NCBI RefSeq assembly: GCF_014207565.1
Contig: NZ_JACHGJ010000004.1
Coordinates: 186,001 to 250,000, forward strand
Direction of reading: 5' to 3'
DNA: 64,000 nucleotides
Source: Spirochaeta isovalerica
GTDB taxonomy: Bacteria > Spirochaetota > Spirochaetia > DSM-2461
The notes beneath the pieces were generated by a model that saw nothing but the letters and a program-made list of their open reading frames with translations, had not been told where the DNA came from and did no database searches. Below are positions 17,428-25,153 of this stretch, piece by piece. How positions within the stretch are numbered: the first letter of the stretch is position 1; each line of letters begins with the position of its first letter. The translations under genes were made by a program, and so were the position numbers.

Positions 17428-19362
17428 TCAACGCCATGAATCGTTTCGAACCTGTTTTACGACCTCTTCGAATCGGTAATTGTGCAGAATTTCATCAATT
17501 CTGCCGGCGAGACTCTTTCCGTCGAGTCCGCACTCTCTGATAAGCTCCTCCCTGGTCGCCTGACCGAGGAATTCATCGGGAGCTCCCAGATGCCGGAAAT
17601 GAAAATTTCTGTCATGTTCCAGCATGGCGGCGGCTATCTTTTCTCCCAGGCCGCCTGTTTTTACACCGTCTTCAATTAATACTGTCAGATTATAATTACT
17701 AACTAAATCCAGAAGATAATCAATATCCAACGGCGCAATAAATCTCATATTGTAGACATCGCAGGGGATCCCTTTTTTCTCCAGAATGAGAGCGCATTTC
17801 TCCGCTTCATTCAGAAGAGAGCCCAGACTGAGAATCAGGGTTCTGTTTTCCTGATCTTCACCTTTCCGGAGAAAGACTCCCCGTCCGATTTCAAATGGAA
17901 CCGCTAACTCATCACATTCAGGATAGCAGTTATCTTTGGCATAACGGATCATAACCGGTCCGTCGGCTTCCCGCGCCATTTCCACGGCCAGCTCCATCTC
18001 AGCCTGGTTGACCGGAGCGACAAATGTCAGCCCCGGAACATTTTTAAACAGGGAGATATCATAAACCCCCTGATGGGTTTCACCGTCGCCGGGAACCAGT
18101 CCTGCCCGATCCATGACAATGGTTACGGGAAGGTGAGGTATGGCGACATCGTGTATAACCTGATCAACAGCCCTTTGCATAAATGTGGAATAGATGGATA
18201 CAAAGGGTTTTCTTCCGGCCACGGCCATACCGGCGGCATAGGTTATTCCATGAGGCTCGGTAATTCCCACATCGAAAAACCTATCGGGGAATTTTTCGGA
18301 AAAAGCTTTCAATCCGGTCCCCGATGTCATGGCAGCCGTTAAGGCTACGATTGATTTATCTTTCTCTGCCGCATGCACAATAGCCTGTCCATAGGCTTCG
18401 GTCATCTTTATTGTGTCCGCAGATTCACCGGTTTCCGTTTTTTCCGGTACTTCAGGAGAGACTCCGTGATATCCGGCGGGATTTTCCTCTGCATCGAGAA
18501 GCCCTTTCCCCTTGATCGTCGCCACATGAATGACAAGCGGCTGATTGACCTCTTTAGCCACTTCGAAAATCTTTTCCATCCGATCAATATTATGGCCGTC
18601 GATCGGACCTATATATTTAAAGCCCAGATCGGTAAAAAGATTCTCTTTAAACAGAACGCTCTTGGCTCCCCTTTTCAACCGGTAGACGAACTTCAATATA
18701 GCCTTTCCGAAAAAGGGAATGGTACTGATGGCCCTGTCGATAAAGCGCCGCATATTCATATAGGAACCGGTTGAAGTAAGCCGGCTCATATAGGATGAAA
18801 TGGCTCCCACATTATTCCCGATAGACATATTATTGTCATTGAGAATAATTATGAGATTCTTTCCCAGGTGACCGGCATAATTCAATGCTTCGAGAGCCTG
18901 CCCCCCTGTGAGAGATCCGTCTCCGATAACAGCGATAGCCCGTCCTCTCGTTCCGGCAAGCTGCTCGCCTACGAGTACACCGAGCGCCGCTGATACGGAT
19001 GTGGATGCATGACCCGTGTTCATTATATCGTGCGGGCTTTCCTCTCTCTTGGGAAAACCGCTCAAACCGTTCATCTTCCTGAGTGTCTTGAACTCTTCAA
19101 AACGCCCAGTTAAAAGCTTGTGGGTATAGCATTGATGGCCCACATCCCAGACAATTTTATCTATGGGAGAGTTGAAGGACCGGTGTAGCGCGATGGTCAG
19201 CTCTACAGCGCCCAGATTGGATGCCATGTGGCCGCCGTTACGTTGAACCGTTTCTATTATATATTCCCGGATTTCTCCTGAGAGAATCTTCAGCTCTTCG
19301 GACGACAGGCTTTTCAAAGCCGCCGGACTGTTCATGCCGGGAAGAATGGAAAATTCAGACAT
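17428..19362 (-). CDS. dxs: 1-deoxy-D-xylulose-5-phosphate synthase
   Basis: 644 residues from the ATG at 19362 (AGAGG 6 bases upstream); the open frame extends about 69 codons further but that part covers a terminator hairpin and is not coding. First enzyme of the MEP isoprenoid pathway (pyruvate + glyceraldehyde-3-phosphate to DXP). The thiamine diphosphate motif GDGSLTGGQALEALN...NDNNMS, the acid MDRAGLVPGDGETHQG and the GHDIxxLE-like GPIDGHNIDRM are intact. No ispA or xseB neighbour is present. Confidence 0.96.
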   Translation of the reverse strand: MSEFSILPGMNSPAALKSLSSEELKILSGEIREYIIETVQRNGGHMASNLGAVELTIALHRSFNSPIDKIVWDVGHQCYTHKLLTGRFEEFKTLRKMNGLSGFPKREESPHDIMNTGHASTSVSAALGVLVGEQLAGTRGRAIAVIGDGSLTGGQALEALNYAGHLGKNLIIILNDNNMSIGNNVGAISSYMSRLTSTGSYMNMRRFIDRAISTIPFFGKAILKFVYRLKRGAKSVLFKENLFTDLGFKYIGPIDGHNIDRMEKIFEVAKEVNQPLVIHVATIKGKGLLDAEENPAGYHGVSPEVPEKTETGESADTIKMTEAYGQAIVHAAEKDKSIVALTAAMTSGTGLKAFSEKFPDRFFDVGITEPHGITYAAGMAVAGRKPFVSIYSTFMQRAVDQVIHDVAIPHLPVTIVMDRAGLVPGDGETHQGVYDISLFKNVPGLTFVAPVNQAEMELAVEMAREADGPVMIRYAKDNCYPECDELAVPFEIGRGVFLRKGEDQENRTLILSLGSLLNEAEKCALILEKKGIPCDVYNMRFIAPLDIDYLLDLVSNYNLTVLIEDGVKTGGLGEKIAAAMLEHDRNFHFRHLGAPDEFLGQATREELIRECGLDGKSLAGRIDEILHNYRFEEVVKQVRNDSWR

Positions 19363-19428
19363 TAAAACCTCTACAAATGCAATATAACATAAAAAGGCAT
19401 AAAACCATAAGGCGGTACCGGAAAAAAA

Positions 19429-19452
19429 ATACCCCGGATGAAACCGGGGTAT
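19429..19452 (-). terminator. Strong intrinsic terminator between the COX24-like gene and dxs
   Basis: ATACCCCGG (19429-19437) / CCGGGGTAT (19444-19452), 9-bp perfect stem with 6-base loop. On the minus strand it is followed by eight Ts. It should end transcripts from miaA and the 29-residue gene before dxs, so dxs probably has its own promoter in 19363-19428. Confidence 0.85.
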
Positions 19453-19567
19453 TACTACCGGAAACCTGCATTCAGAAAGCCTATGCATCGGACCTTTCTC
19501 AAAATAATAAGCGGTTTCCAGCACTACAATCCCCGACACTCCGCGGAGATTCATGATAAGAATGACC

Positions 19568-19592
19568 AAGCCGCAAAATCTATATGCGGCTT
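19568..19592. terminator. GC hairpin just after the COX24-like gene
   Basis: AAGCCGCA (19568-19575) and TGCGGCTT (19585-19592) form an 8-bp stem with a 9-base loop, 8 bases past the stop codon of the small gene. No T-run follows on the minus strand, so it may be a 3' stabiliser rather than a terminator. Confidence 0.5.
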
Positions 19593-19600
19593 AAAAGAAC

Positions 19601-19690
19601 CTATTTATGTTTGTGTCTGTTCTTTCTAAGCTTTTTCTTACGTTTGTGCGTAGCTATTTTTTTTCTTTTTCTTTTTCTACCGCAAGGCAC
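19601..19690 (-). CDS. 29-residue COX24/AURKAIP1-like basic protein
   Basis: GTG start at 19688-19690 with GGAG 7 bases upstream, TAG stop at 19601-19603. The product begins MPCGRKRKRKKIATHKRKKK and ends in KNRHKHK: 19 of 29 residues are Lys, Arg or His. This matches the short bacterial AURKAIP1/COX24-domain proteins (typically MPxGRKRKRHKxATHKRKK...), relatives of mitochondrial ribosomal protein mS38, so a small-subunit ribosome role is plausible (inference). It is too short for usual gene finders. It lies downstream of miaA and upstream of a strong terminator. Confidence 0.85.
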   Translation of the reverse strand: MPCGRKRKRKKIATHKRKKKLRKNRHKHK

Positions 19691-19802
19691 GTGCTTACTC
19701 CTTTACATATTGGGACCCCGAAAGGGTTAATACAGTTAACTGAAAGTCCTCATATGGAGAACTTTATAGATTATGCAGAGACTCCCCACATAAGTCAAGG
19801 GT

Positions 19803-20698
19803 TTAGGGGAAAACCTCTCTCATTATTCCCCCTCTGTCCAGAGGGGAAAACCATTTAACCCCGTCAAGGGATTTGAAAAAAGTTATCTGCCTCTTGGCGT
19901 ATCTCCGGGAATCCTGTTTTATTGTATCTTTGAGGTCTTCCAGGGTCATGCAGCCCCGGTTCATCATATGGAAAAACTCGCTGTAACCTATGCCCTTCAT
20001 AGCCGGCAGATCTGCGGTTAAGCCCCGGGAGATCAATCTCCTGACTTCCCCGACCAGTCCCTGATTGAACATTATGTCGACCCTTCGATCGATACGGCTG
20101 TACAGTTCAGAGCGATCTCTTTCCAGTCCGATGATCCTGACACGGTAAGGCACCCGCTGTTCATGGGAGACTTCAAAAGCAGACAGGGGCTTTCCCGTTC
20201 CGCGGAAGACCTCAACAGCCCGGACGATGCGCGAACTGTCGTTCCGGTTCAGCCTTTTTGCTGTAGGAGGATCGCAGATCTGCAGTTCTTCATAAAGCGG
20301 ACCGAGTCCTTTTTTATTGACAAGCCTGTTGAGTTCATCGCGTATGGAGGGATCAACAGAGGGAATCTCCGGCAATCCATAGAGAAAATTTTTAAAATAA
20401 AAAGCCGTTCCGCCCGAGAGAACGGGGATGCGATCCCTTGATAGGATTTCTGGGATCAGCCTGTCGGCCTCCCTGACGAAATCACCTGCTGTAAACTGTT
20501 CGTGAGGGTCTCTCACATCGATAAGATGGTGGGGAAGTTTTTCCAGATAAGCCCGGTCGGGCTTGGCACTTCCGATGTCCAGTCCCCTGTAGACCTGCAT
20601 GGAATCGGCACTGATGACTTCTCCTCTGCCTTCAAAAAGCTGAAGCAGAAGATCGGTTTTGCCGACGGCAGTAGGTCCGAACAGGAGGACGGGAACAT
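19803..20698 (-). pseudogene. miaA: tRNA dimethylallyltransferase, apparent 1-base frameshift near the start
   Basis: MiaA adds the isopentenyl group to A37 of tRNAs reading UNN codons. The frame from about 20690 to 19803 carries the whole enzyme: P-loop GPTAVGKT, DSMQVYRGLDIGSAKP, HHLIDVRDP, GGTAFYFKN and SSRIVRAVEVFRGTGKP. That frame has no ATG, GTG or TTG before the P-loop. The expected ATG (20696-20698, two bases after the rpoZ stop) is in another frame. One extra C in the CCC run at 20690-20692 would give MFPVLLFGPTAVGKT. A sequencing error is likelier than a true null; otherwise only a non-standard start would express it. Confidence 0.85.
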
Positions 20699-20700
20699 GA

Positions 20701-20907
20701 TCAGCGCTTGAATTCGTATTTTACCTCTTCGGTAACAATTTCGCGGATAGCTTTGGAAATGGTTTTGCCCTCGGTTTCCTCTGCCTCGTTTCCGCCGGTA
20801 ATAGCGATCTGCTCGGCGCGGTGAATTGCCGCGTTAGTCAGCTCGTACATGTTTTTATCTGTATTAACCAGTCTGTCCATGGGGATGACTCTGCTTTCGT
20901 CTGCCAT
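20701..20907 (-). CDS. rpoZ: RNA polymerase omega subunit
   Basis: 68 residues. Motifs are IPMDRLVNTDKNMYELTNAA and the HRAEQI helix, then a short acidic tail with AIREI. Omega helps assemble and stabilise RNA polymerase and contributes to ppGpp binding in many bacteria. It is 58 bases downstream of the cmk-like gene and 2 bases before the presumed miaA ATG. Confidence 0.9.
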   Translation of the reverse strand: MADESRVIPMDRLVNTDKNMYELTNAAIHRAEQIAITGGNEAEETEGKTISKAIREIVTEEVKYEFKR

Positions 20908-20965
20908 TGTATTCCTCGTAAAAATGAATGCTGACTTACATTATATCCAATGTAACCCTTTAGAA

Positions 20966-21535
20966 TCAACCAATCCTTGTTTCAGAACGGCCTTTTTCCT
21001 TCAGAACATTGATAACGGCAGCAGAGATTATCTCGGTTATCTCCTCGGGAGTCATCCGGTCCGTATTGATTATGAGGTCGGCGAATCCGTACTCGTTATT
21101 ATCAATATCATAAAGTTTCAGATACCGGGCGTGGTCTCTGTTGTCCCGCTCTTCGGTCTCCATCATTCTATCCTGGAAGGAGCCCCCTTCCCGCTGATGT
21201 ATTCTCGACGCCCGGACCTCGGGAGACGCGGTGAGAAAGACTTTCAGATCCGCTTCCTTCAGCATCCAGATAGCCAGCCGCGAACCCAGTATGGAATCGT
21301 CCTCCATAGCCAGCTTGACCTGCTTTTCATCGACATAGCGGTCCCAGCTCGTGTCCTTTTCCGCCATCCTGCAGAATTCATGAAAATCAATTCCCTTCTC
21401 CTGGGCTATATTGCGGAAGGTGTAATTGACCATTTTGAACTTGAAACGCTCCGAAAGCATGCGGGTCACCGTGGTATTCCCGCATCCGCTTCTTCCCGAT
21501 ATGGCAATTCTCACTCTATTTGATTTATTCGACAT
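20966..21535 (-). CDS. Cytidylate-kinase-like P-loop protein (archaeal-type Cmk)
   Basis: 189 residues. Resembles the short archaeal-type cytidylate kinase family that phosphorylates CMP/dCMP. It begins RVRIAISGRSGCGNTT and has the middle GSRLAIWML lid-side segment and REGGSFQDRM. The P-loop reads GRSGCGNTT: Asn20 replaces the invariant Walker A lysine. I recall similar GCGN loops in spirochaete homologues, so it may be a lineage feature rather than damage. It overlaps yicC by 11 bases. Nucleotide kinase activity is unproven. Confidence 0.72.
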   Translation of the reverse strand: MSNKSNRVRIAISGRSGCGNTTVTRMLSERFKFKMVNYTFRNIAQEKGIDFHEFCRMAEKDTSWDRYVDEKQVKLAMEDDSILGSRLAIWMLKEADLKVFLTASPEVRASRIHQREGGSFQDRMMETEERDNRDHARYLKLYDIDNNEYGFADLIINTDRMTPEEITEIISAAVINVLKEKGRSETRIG

Positions 21536-22391
21536 TGCGCAACTGCTCCCTTATCTTCTCCAGCGCATCTTTCATATGGACAACTGACTGGTGCACCTCC
21601 ACTATAGGAGATTTGGATCCGATTGTGTTGATCTCCCTGTTCAGCTCCTGACAGAGAAAATCCAGTTTCTTGCCGGCGCCCGCTTCATCTCTCATGATTT
21701 CGGCAAACCGGGCGAGGTGACTCCGCATGCGGATTATCTCCTCGTTTATATCATATTTTACGAGATACATGGCCGTTTCCGCAAGTAAACGGGTTTCCTC
21801 AATCTCGTCTCCGGTGATTTCCCGGAATTTTCCGCTTAGCGTTTCGCGTATCTGCCTGTCAACTTCGGGAGCTTTGGACTCGACAAAGGAAAGATTCTCT
21901 TTCAAAACATCGATCTGATCGGCAATGTCCTTCTCCGTATTCTTCCCTTCCCTCACGCGATTGTCTTCAAAGTCCCGGAAAGCTTTAGAGAGCATGGGTT
22001 CCAGTTTTTCCCAGATGTTTGAAAGATCCCTTTTTTTATCGGTCTTGATAATTCCGTCCATTCCCAGAAGGTGAGAGAGTCCCGGCTTTTCTTCCAGGCC
22101 GGCGATGGATACCATCTGATTGAGAACGGACGTGTATTCCCTGACGACATTTTCATCGAGGATGACCTTCATATCCTCTTCAAGTTCACGGTAACGGATG
22201 TGGACTTCCACCCGGCCTCTGCCGATCCGGGAAGACAGCCATTCGCGGATCGAGGGTTCCAGCGGATTGAGAATGGAGGGAATATTGGTAATGATATCCA
22301 GATACCTGTTATTATAAGATTTCAGATCGAGGGAGATGTGGGTTTTCTCATCCTGAAATTCACTGAATCCGAAACCTGTCATGCTTTTCAT
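21525..22391 (-). CDS. yicC: YicC family endoribonuclease-like protein
   Basis: 288 residues, normal length. Opens with MKSMTGFGFSEFQ and has the conserved C-terminal block DEAGAGKKLDFLCQELNREIN followed by IGSKS and the EKIREQLRNVE helix. YicC in E. coli is an RNA-degrading stress protein (RNase). The gene overlaps murC (4 bases) and the cmk-like gene (11 bases) in one minus-strand unit with rpoZ and miaA. In many bacteria yicC neighbours gmk and rpoZ; here the cmk-like gene takes the gmk place. Confidence 0.92.
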   Translation of the reverse strand: MKSMTGFGFSEFQDEKTHISLDLKSYNNRYLDIITNIPSILNPLEPSIREWLSSRIGRGRVEVHIRYRELEEDMKVILDENVVREYTSVLNQMVSIAGLEEKPGLSHLLGMDGIIKTDKKRDLSNIWEKLEPMLSKAFRDFEDNRVREGKNTEKDIADQIDVLKENLSFVESKAPEVDRQIRETLSGKFREITGDEIEETRLLAETAMYLVKYDINEEIIRMRSHLARFAEIMRDEAGAGKKLDFLCQELNREINTIGSKSPIVEVHQSVVHMKDALEKIREQLRNVE

Positions 22392-23836
22392 GAAAGAGAC
22401 TCCTTTTTAAATTGATTGTATAAATTTTTTCCGATATTCCAGTTGTTGCCGGCGCCCATGGTAATGAAGAGGTCGCCATCTTTGAGATGGCTGCGGCAGA
22501 ACCGTTCGGTTTCTTCAAAATTATTAAAATACCTGACATTGCCGTGACAGGCGGCCGTTCTCTCATAAAGATCCCGGCCTGTAATCGTTCCGTTAAATTT
22601 CTCCCGGGCTGAGGCATAGATATCCTCGAGCAGCACAAGATCGGCAGAACCGAATGAAGCGGCGAACTCCTCGAGAAGGGCTGCCGTGCGGGAATAGGTA
22701 TGGGACATGAAATCTACGACAATCCTTCTGCCGGGATAAAACTTTTTCAAACCTTCAAGAGTCGTGTTAATCGCCGTCGGGTGATGAGCATAATCGTCCA
22801 TAAAGAGAATTCCTCCGGCTTCTCCCACAATCTCGCTCCGCCTCCGGCTTCCTGCAAATGAACGGAGACCTTCAGCAATTTTATCCGGCAGAGATGGATC
22901 GTCCCCCCTCCCTTCGCGCTCGAGAGTCCGAACGACAAGAGCCACCGCAGCGGCGGCATCCAGGACGAGGTGATGGCCGGGTATTCTGAGAGCCATATCG
23001 CGACTGAACCTATCGAGGCGGAATGAGGAGAGTCCGCTTTCCTCGCGGACCGAGGATATCCGGTACGGCCCGTCCGCTGAAGTGCCATAGGGGATATAAT
23101 TGATATCCGCTCTTCTGCTTTTCATAATATCCGCGGCTTTAACGGCGCCTTCATCATCGGCGCAGTAAATCAGATCCCCTCCGGCAGGAAGCCTGTCGAT
23201 ATAGGAGAGAAAAGCGTCGAGAATATCATCGATATCCTTGAAATAATCGAGATGGTCCGGCTCTATGCTGGTGAGGATAATGGAGCGGGGATGAAAAGCG
23301 AGAAAATGTCTCTTATATTCGCAGGTTTCAGCTATAAAATACTTCTCACCGAAATGAGCTGTGGAAAAACCGCCGAAAGAGGGAACGGCACTGCCCACGA
23401 GAACCGATGCTTCCAGCCCCGCGGCGCCGGCGACAGTTCCCGCCAATGCCGTAGTCGTCGTCTTTCCGTGTATCCCCGCGACTCCGAAGGATTCCGTGAG
23501 GGAGGAGATATAGCCGAGGGCTTCCGTGTAGACCATTACGGGAATATGCCGTTTATGAGCTTCGGAAAGCTCGGGATTGTCGGAACCGTAGGCAGCCGAA
23601 TGAATAACCAGCTGAACCTCGTCATCGATATTTTCCGCTCTGAATGATTCTTCATAGGGTATACCAAGGCGCTGCAGAACTTCATCGGTATAAAATTTTT
23701 CATCGATATCGGAACCTGAAATGTCAGCTCCGCGACGCTGCAGCAATTCGGCGAAGGCGGCCATTCCCGTACCCTTAATGCCCACCAGATGCACTCTGAA
23801 GCCTTTCAGCGAGGCGGGCAGTGTTTTCTTATCCAT
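22388..23836 (-). CDS. murC: UDP-N-acetylmuramate-L-alanine ligase
   Basis: 482 residues from the ATG at 23836; the frame is open upstream but that part overlaps yihY. First amino-acid-adding step of peptidoglycan precursor synthesis. Motifs are VGIKGTGMAAFAELL (dinucleotide-like N-domain), GIHGKTTTTALAG (ATP P-loop), AETCEYKRHFL, IEPDHLDYFKD and DDYAHHPTAI. Mpl (a recycling ligase) is a less likely alternative. No Shine-Dalgarno; a good promoter ends 6 bases before the ATG, so the mRNA is probably leaderless. First gene of murC-yicC-cmk-rpoZ-miaA. Confidence 0.88.
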   Translation of the reverse strand: MDKKTLPASLKGFRVHLVGIKGTGMAAFAELLQRRGADISGSDIDEKFYTDEVLQRLGIPYEESFRAENIDDEVQLVIHSAAYGSDNPELSEAHKRHIPVMVYTEALGYISSLTESFGVAGIHGKTTTTALAGTVAGAAGLEASVLVGSAVPSFGGFSTAHFGEKYFIAETCEYKRHFLAFHPRSIILTSIEPDHLDYFKDIDDILDAFLSYIDRLPAGGDLIYCADDEGAVKAADIMKSRRADINYIPYGTSADGPYRISSVREESGLSSFRLDRFSRDMALRIPGHHLVLDAAAAVALVVRTLEREGRGDDPSLPDKIAEGLRSFAGSRRRSEIVGEAGGILFMDDYAHHPTAINTTLEGLKKFYPGRRIVVDFMSHTYSRTAALLEEFAASFGSADLVLLEDIYASAREKFNGTITGRDLYERTAACHGNVRYFNNFEETERFCRSHLKDGDLFITMGAGNNWNIGKNLYNQFKKESLS

Positions 23837-23842
23837 AAAAGA

Positions 23843-23871
23843 ACTATACAGCCGATTCCCCGTTATGGCAA
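23843..23871 (-). promoter_or_regulatory. murC promoter, probable leaderless start
   Basis: On the minus strand TTGCCA (23866-23871), a 17-base spacer, then TATAGT (23843-23848). Six bases (TCTTTT) separate the -10 from the murC ATG, so transcription should begin at or near the A of the start codon. Confidence 0.6.
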
Positions 23872-23890
23872 TTAGAGGTATACTGGTTCC

Positions 23891-25153
23891 ATGAGCACCC
23901 GAACTTTTTACAGAACGATCATCAGCGAGGAAAAAGTCTTTCCCTCTCGACTCAAGACATTTTTCTACTCGCTCATGCGCATAGTACTGCGGATTTCCGA
24001 CAACTTTTTCCACGACAGCTGTCTGATCCGCGCCTCCGGTCTGGCTTTCAACAGCCTTCTGGCGCTGGTTCCCCTATCGGCAGTGCTTTTCGCTTTCGGA
24101 GGTTTCAACAGCGTCGGAGGAGAGCTCTATAATTATCTCGTGGAAGTCCTCCTCCCCTCAAGCCTGAATCAGGTTCTCGACGCTCTTAGCGGCTTCACCG
24201 AGAATTCCGCAAAGCTGGGAACTTACGGTCTTGTTTTCTTTCTCATAACCATTCTCTTTCTGATGAACAATATTGAAAATAATCTCAATGCCATCTGGCA
24301 CTGCAAAAGAAAGAGGAAATTCTTTCAGCAGTTTACAATCTACACAACGGTAATCGTCTTCACTTCTCTTCTGGTCGGGGGGAATTTTTCCATTTCCGGA
24401 GACCTGCTGGCCATATTACCCGATTATACGGGAGCCCTGAACAAACCGTTTATCGTCAAAACCCTTTACAGAGTCTCATCGATTCTTTTTATAACAACCA
24501 CGTTTCTGCTTCTGATTATGCTCATCCCGTCCACACGGGTCTCTTTCCTAAGCGCTCTGACCGGAGCTCTTGCCGGCGCGGTAATCTGGGAGCTGGCCAA
24601 ATGGGGTTTTAAAACGTGGGCCAGCTATTCGGTTCGAAACTCGGTAATCTATGGGTCTCTTTTTCTGATCCCCCTGCTTCTGATCTGGCTTTATGTGGTC
24701 TGGTTGATCATTATGATCGCCATGGAAACAGCATACGTTCATCAACACAGGAAGGAAAAGCACATCCGCTACCAATCTGAAAAGATGACCTGGGAAGTAT
24801 TCAATCTCAAACTTGATCTTTATCTGGCCATAGCGCGCTTTTATCTTGATGGCACGGCCGGAGCCGATGACAGTAAACTGTCGGAAGCTCTGGGGATAAA
24901 TGAAGAGGAAACACGGGAAGGAATCGCTGTACTTATTAATGAAAACCTGGTTGCCCGGACTGAAAACGGGACTTATCTGCCCGTAAGGCCTCCGGAAAAA
25001 ATGAAGCTTTCAGATCTTTACTACAAATTGTCAGGGATCGATGAAAACCCGAGCGCCGCCCTTTCGGACTTTAAGAGAGGCGGAGACAGAGAGCTGAATA
25101 ATAAAACCGTTTCAGATTTATTTGATGGTATCAGGAGAGAGGATTCTGTCTGA
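23891..25153 (+). CDS. YihY/BrkB family integral membrane protein
   Basis: 420 residues. About six transmembrane helices in residues 30-280, with the family's conserved RASGLAFNSLLALVPL opening, FLMNNIENNLNAIWH and the end of the membrane core ELAKWGFKTWASYSV. A cytoplasmic C-terminal part of about 130 residues looks winged-helix-like (KLSEALGINEEETREGIAVL). Members have been called BrkB/RNase BN and are now regarded as membrane proteins of unknown transport role. Divergent from murC with 54 bases between starts; a TATACT box lies 6 bases before the ATG, again without a ribosome-binding site. Confidence 0.9.
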   Translation: MSTRTFYRTIISEEKVFPSRLKTFFYSLMRIVLRISDNFFHDSCLIRASGLAFNSLLALVPLSAVLFAFGGFNSVGGELYNYLVEVLLPSSLNQVLDALSGFTENSAKLGTYGLVFFLITILFLMNNIENNLNAIWHCKRKRKFFQQFTIYTTVIVFTSLLVGGNFSISGDLLAILPDYTGALNKPFIVKTLYRVSSILFITTTFLLLIMLIPSTRVSFLSALTGALAGAVIWELAKWGFKTWASYSVRNSVIYGSLFLIPLLLIWLYVVWLIIMIAMETAYVHQHRKEKHIRYQSEKMTWEVFNLKLDLYLAIARFYLDGTAGADDSKLSEALGINEEETREGIAVLINENLVARTENGTYLPVRPPEKMKLSDLYYKLSGIDENPSAALSDFKRGGDRELNNKTVSDLFDGIRREDSV

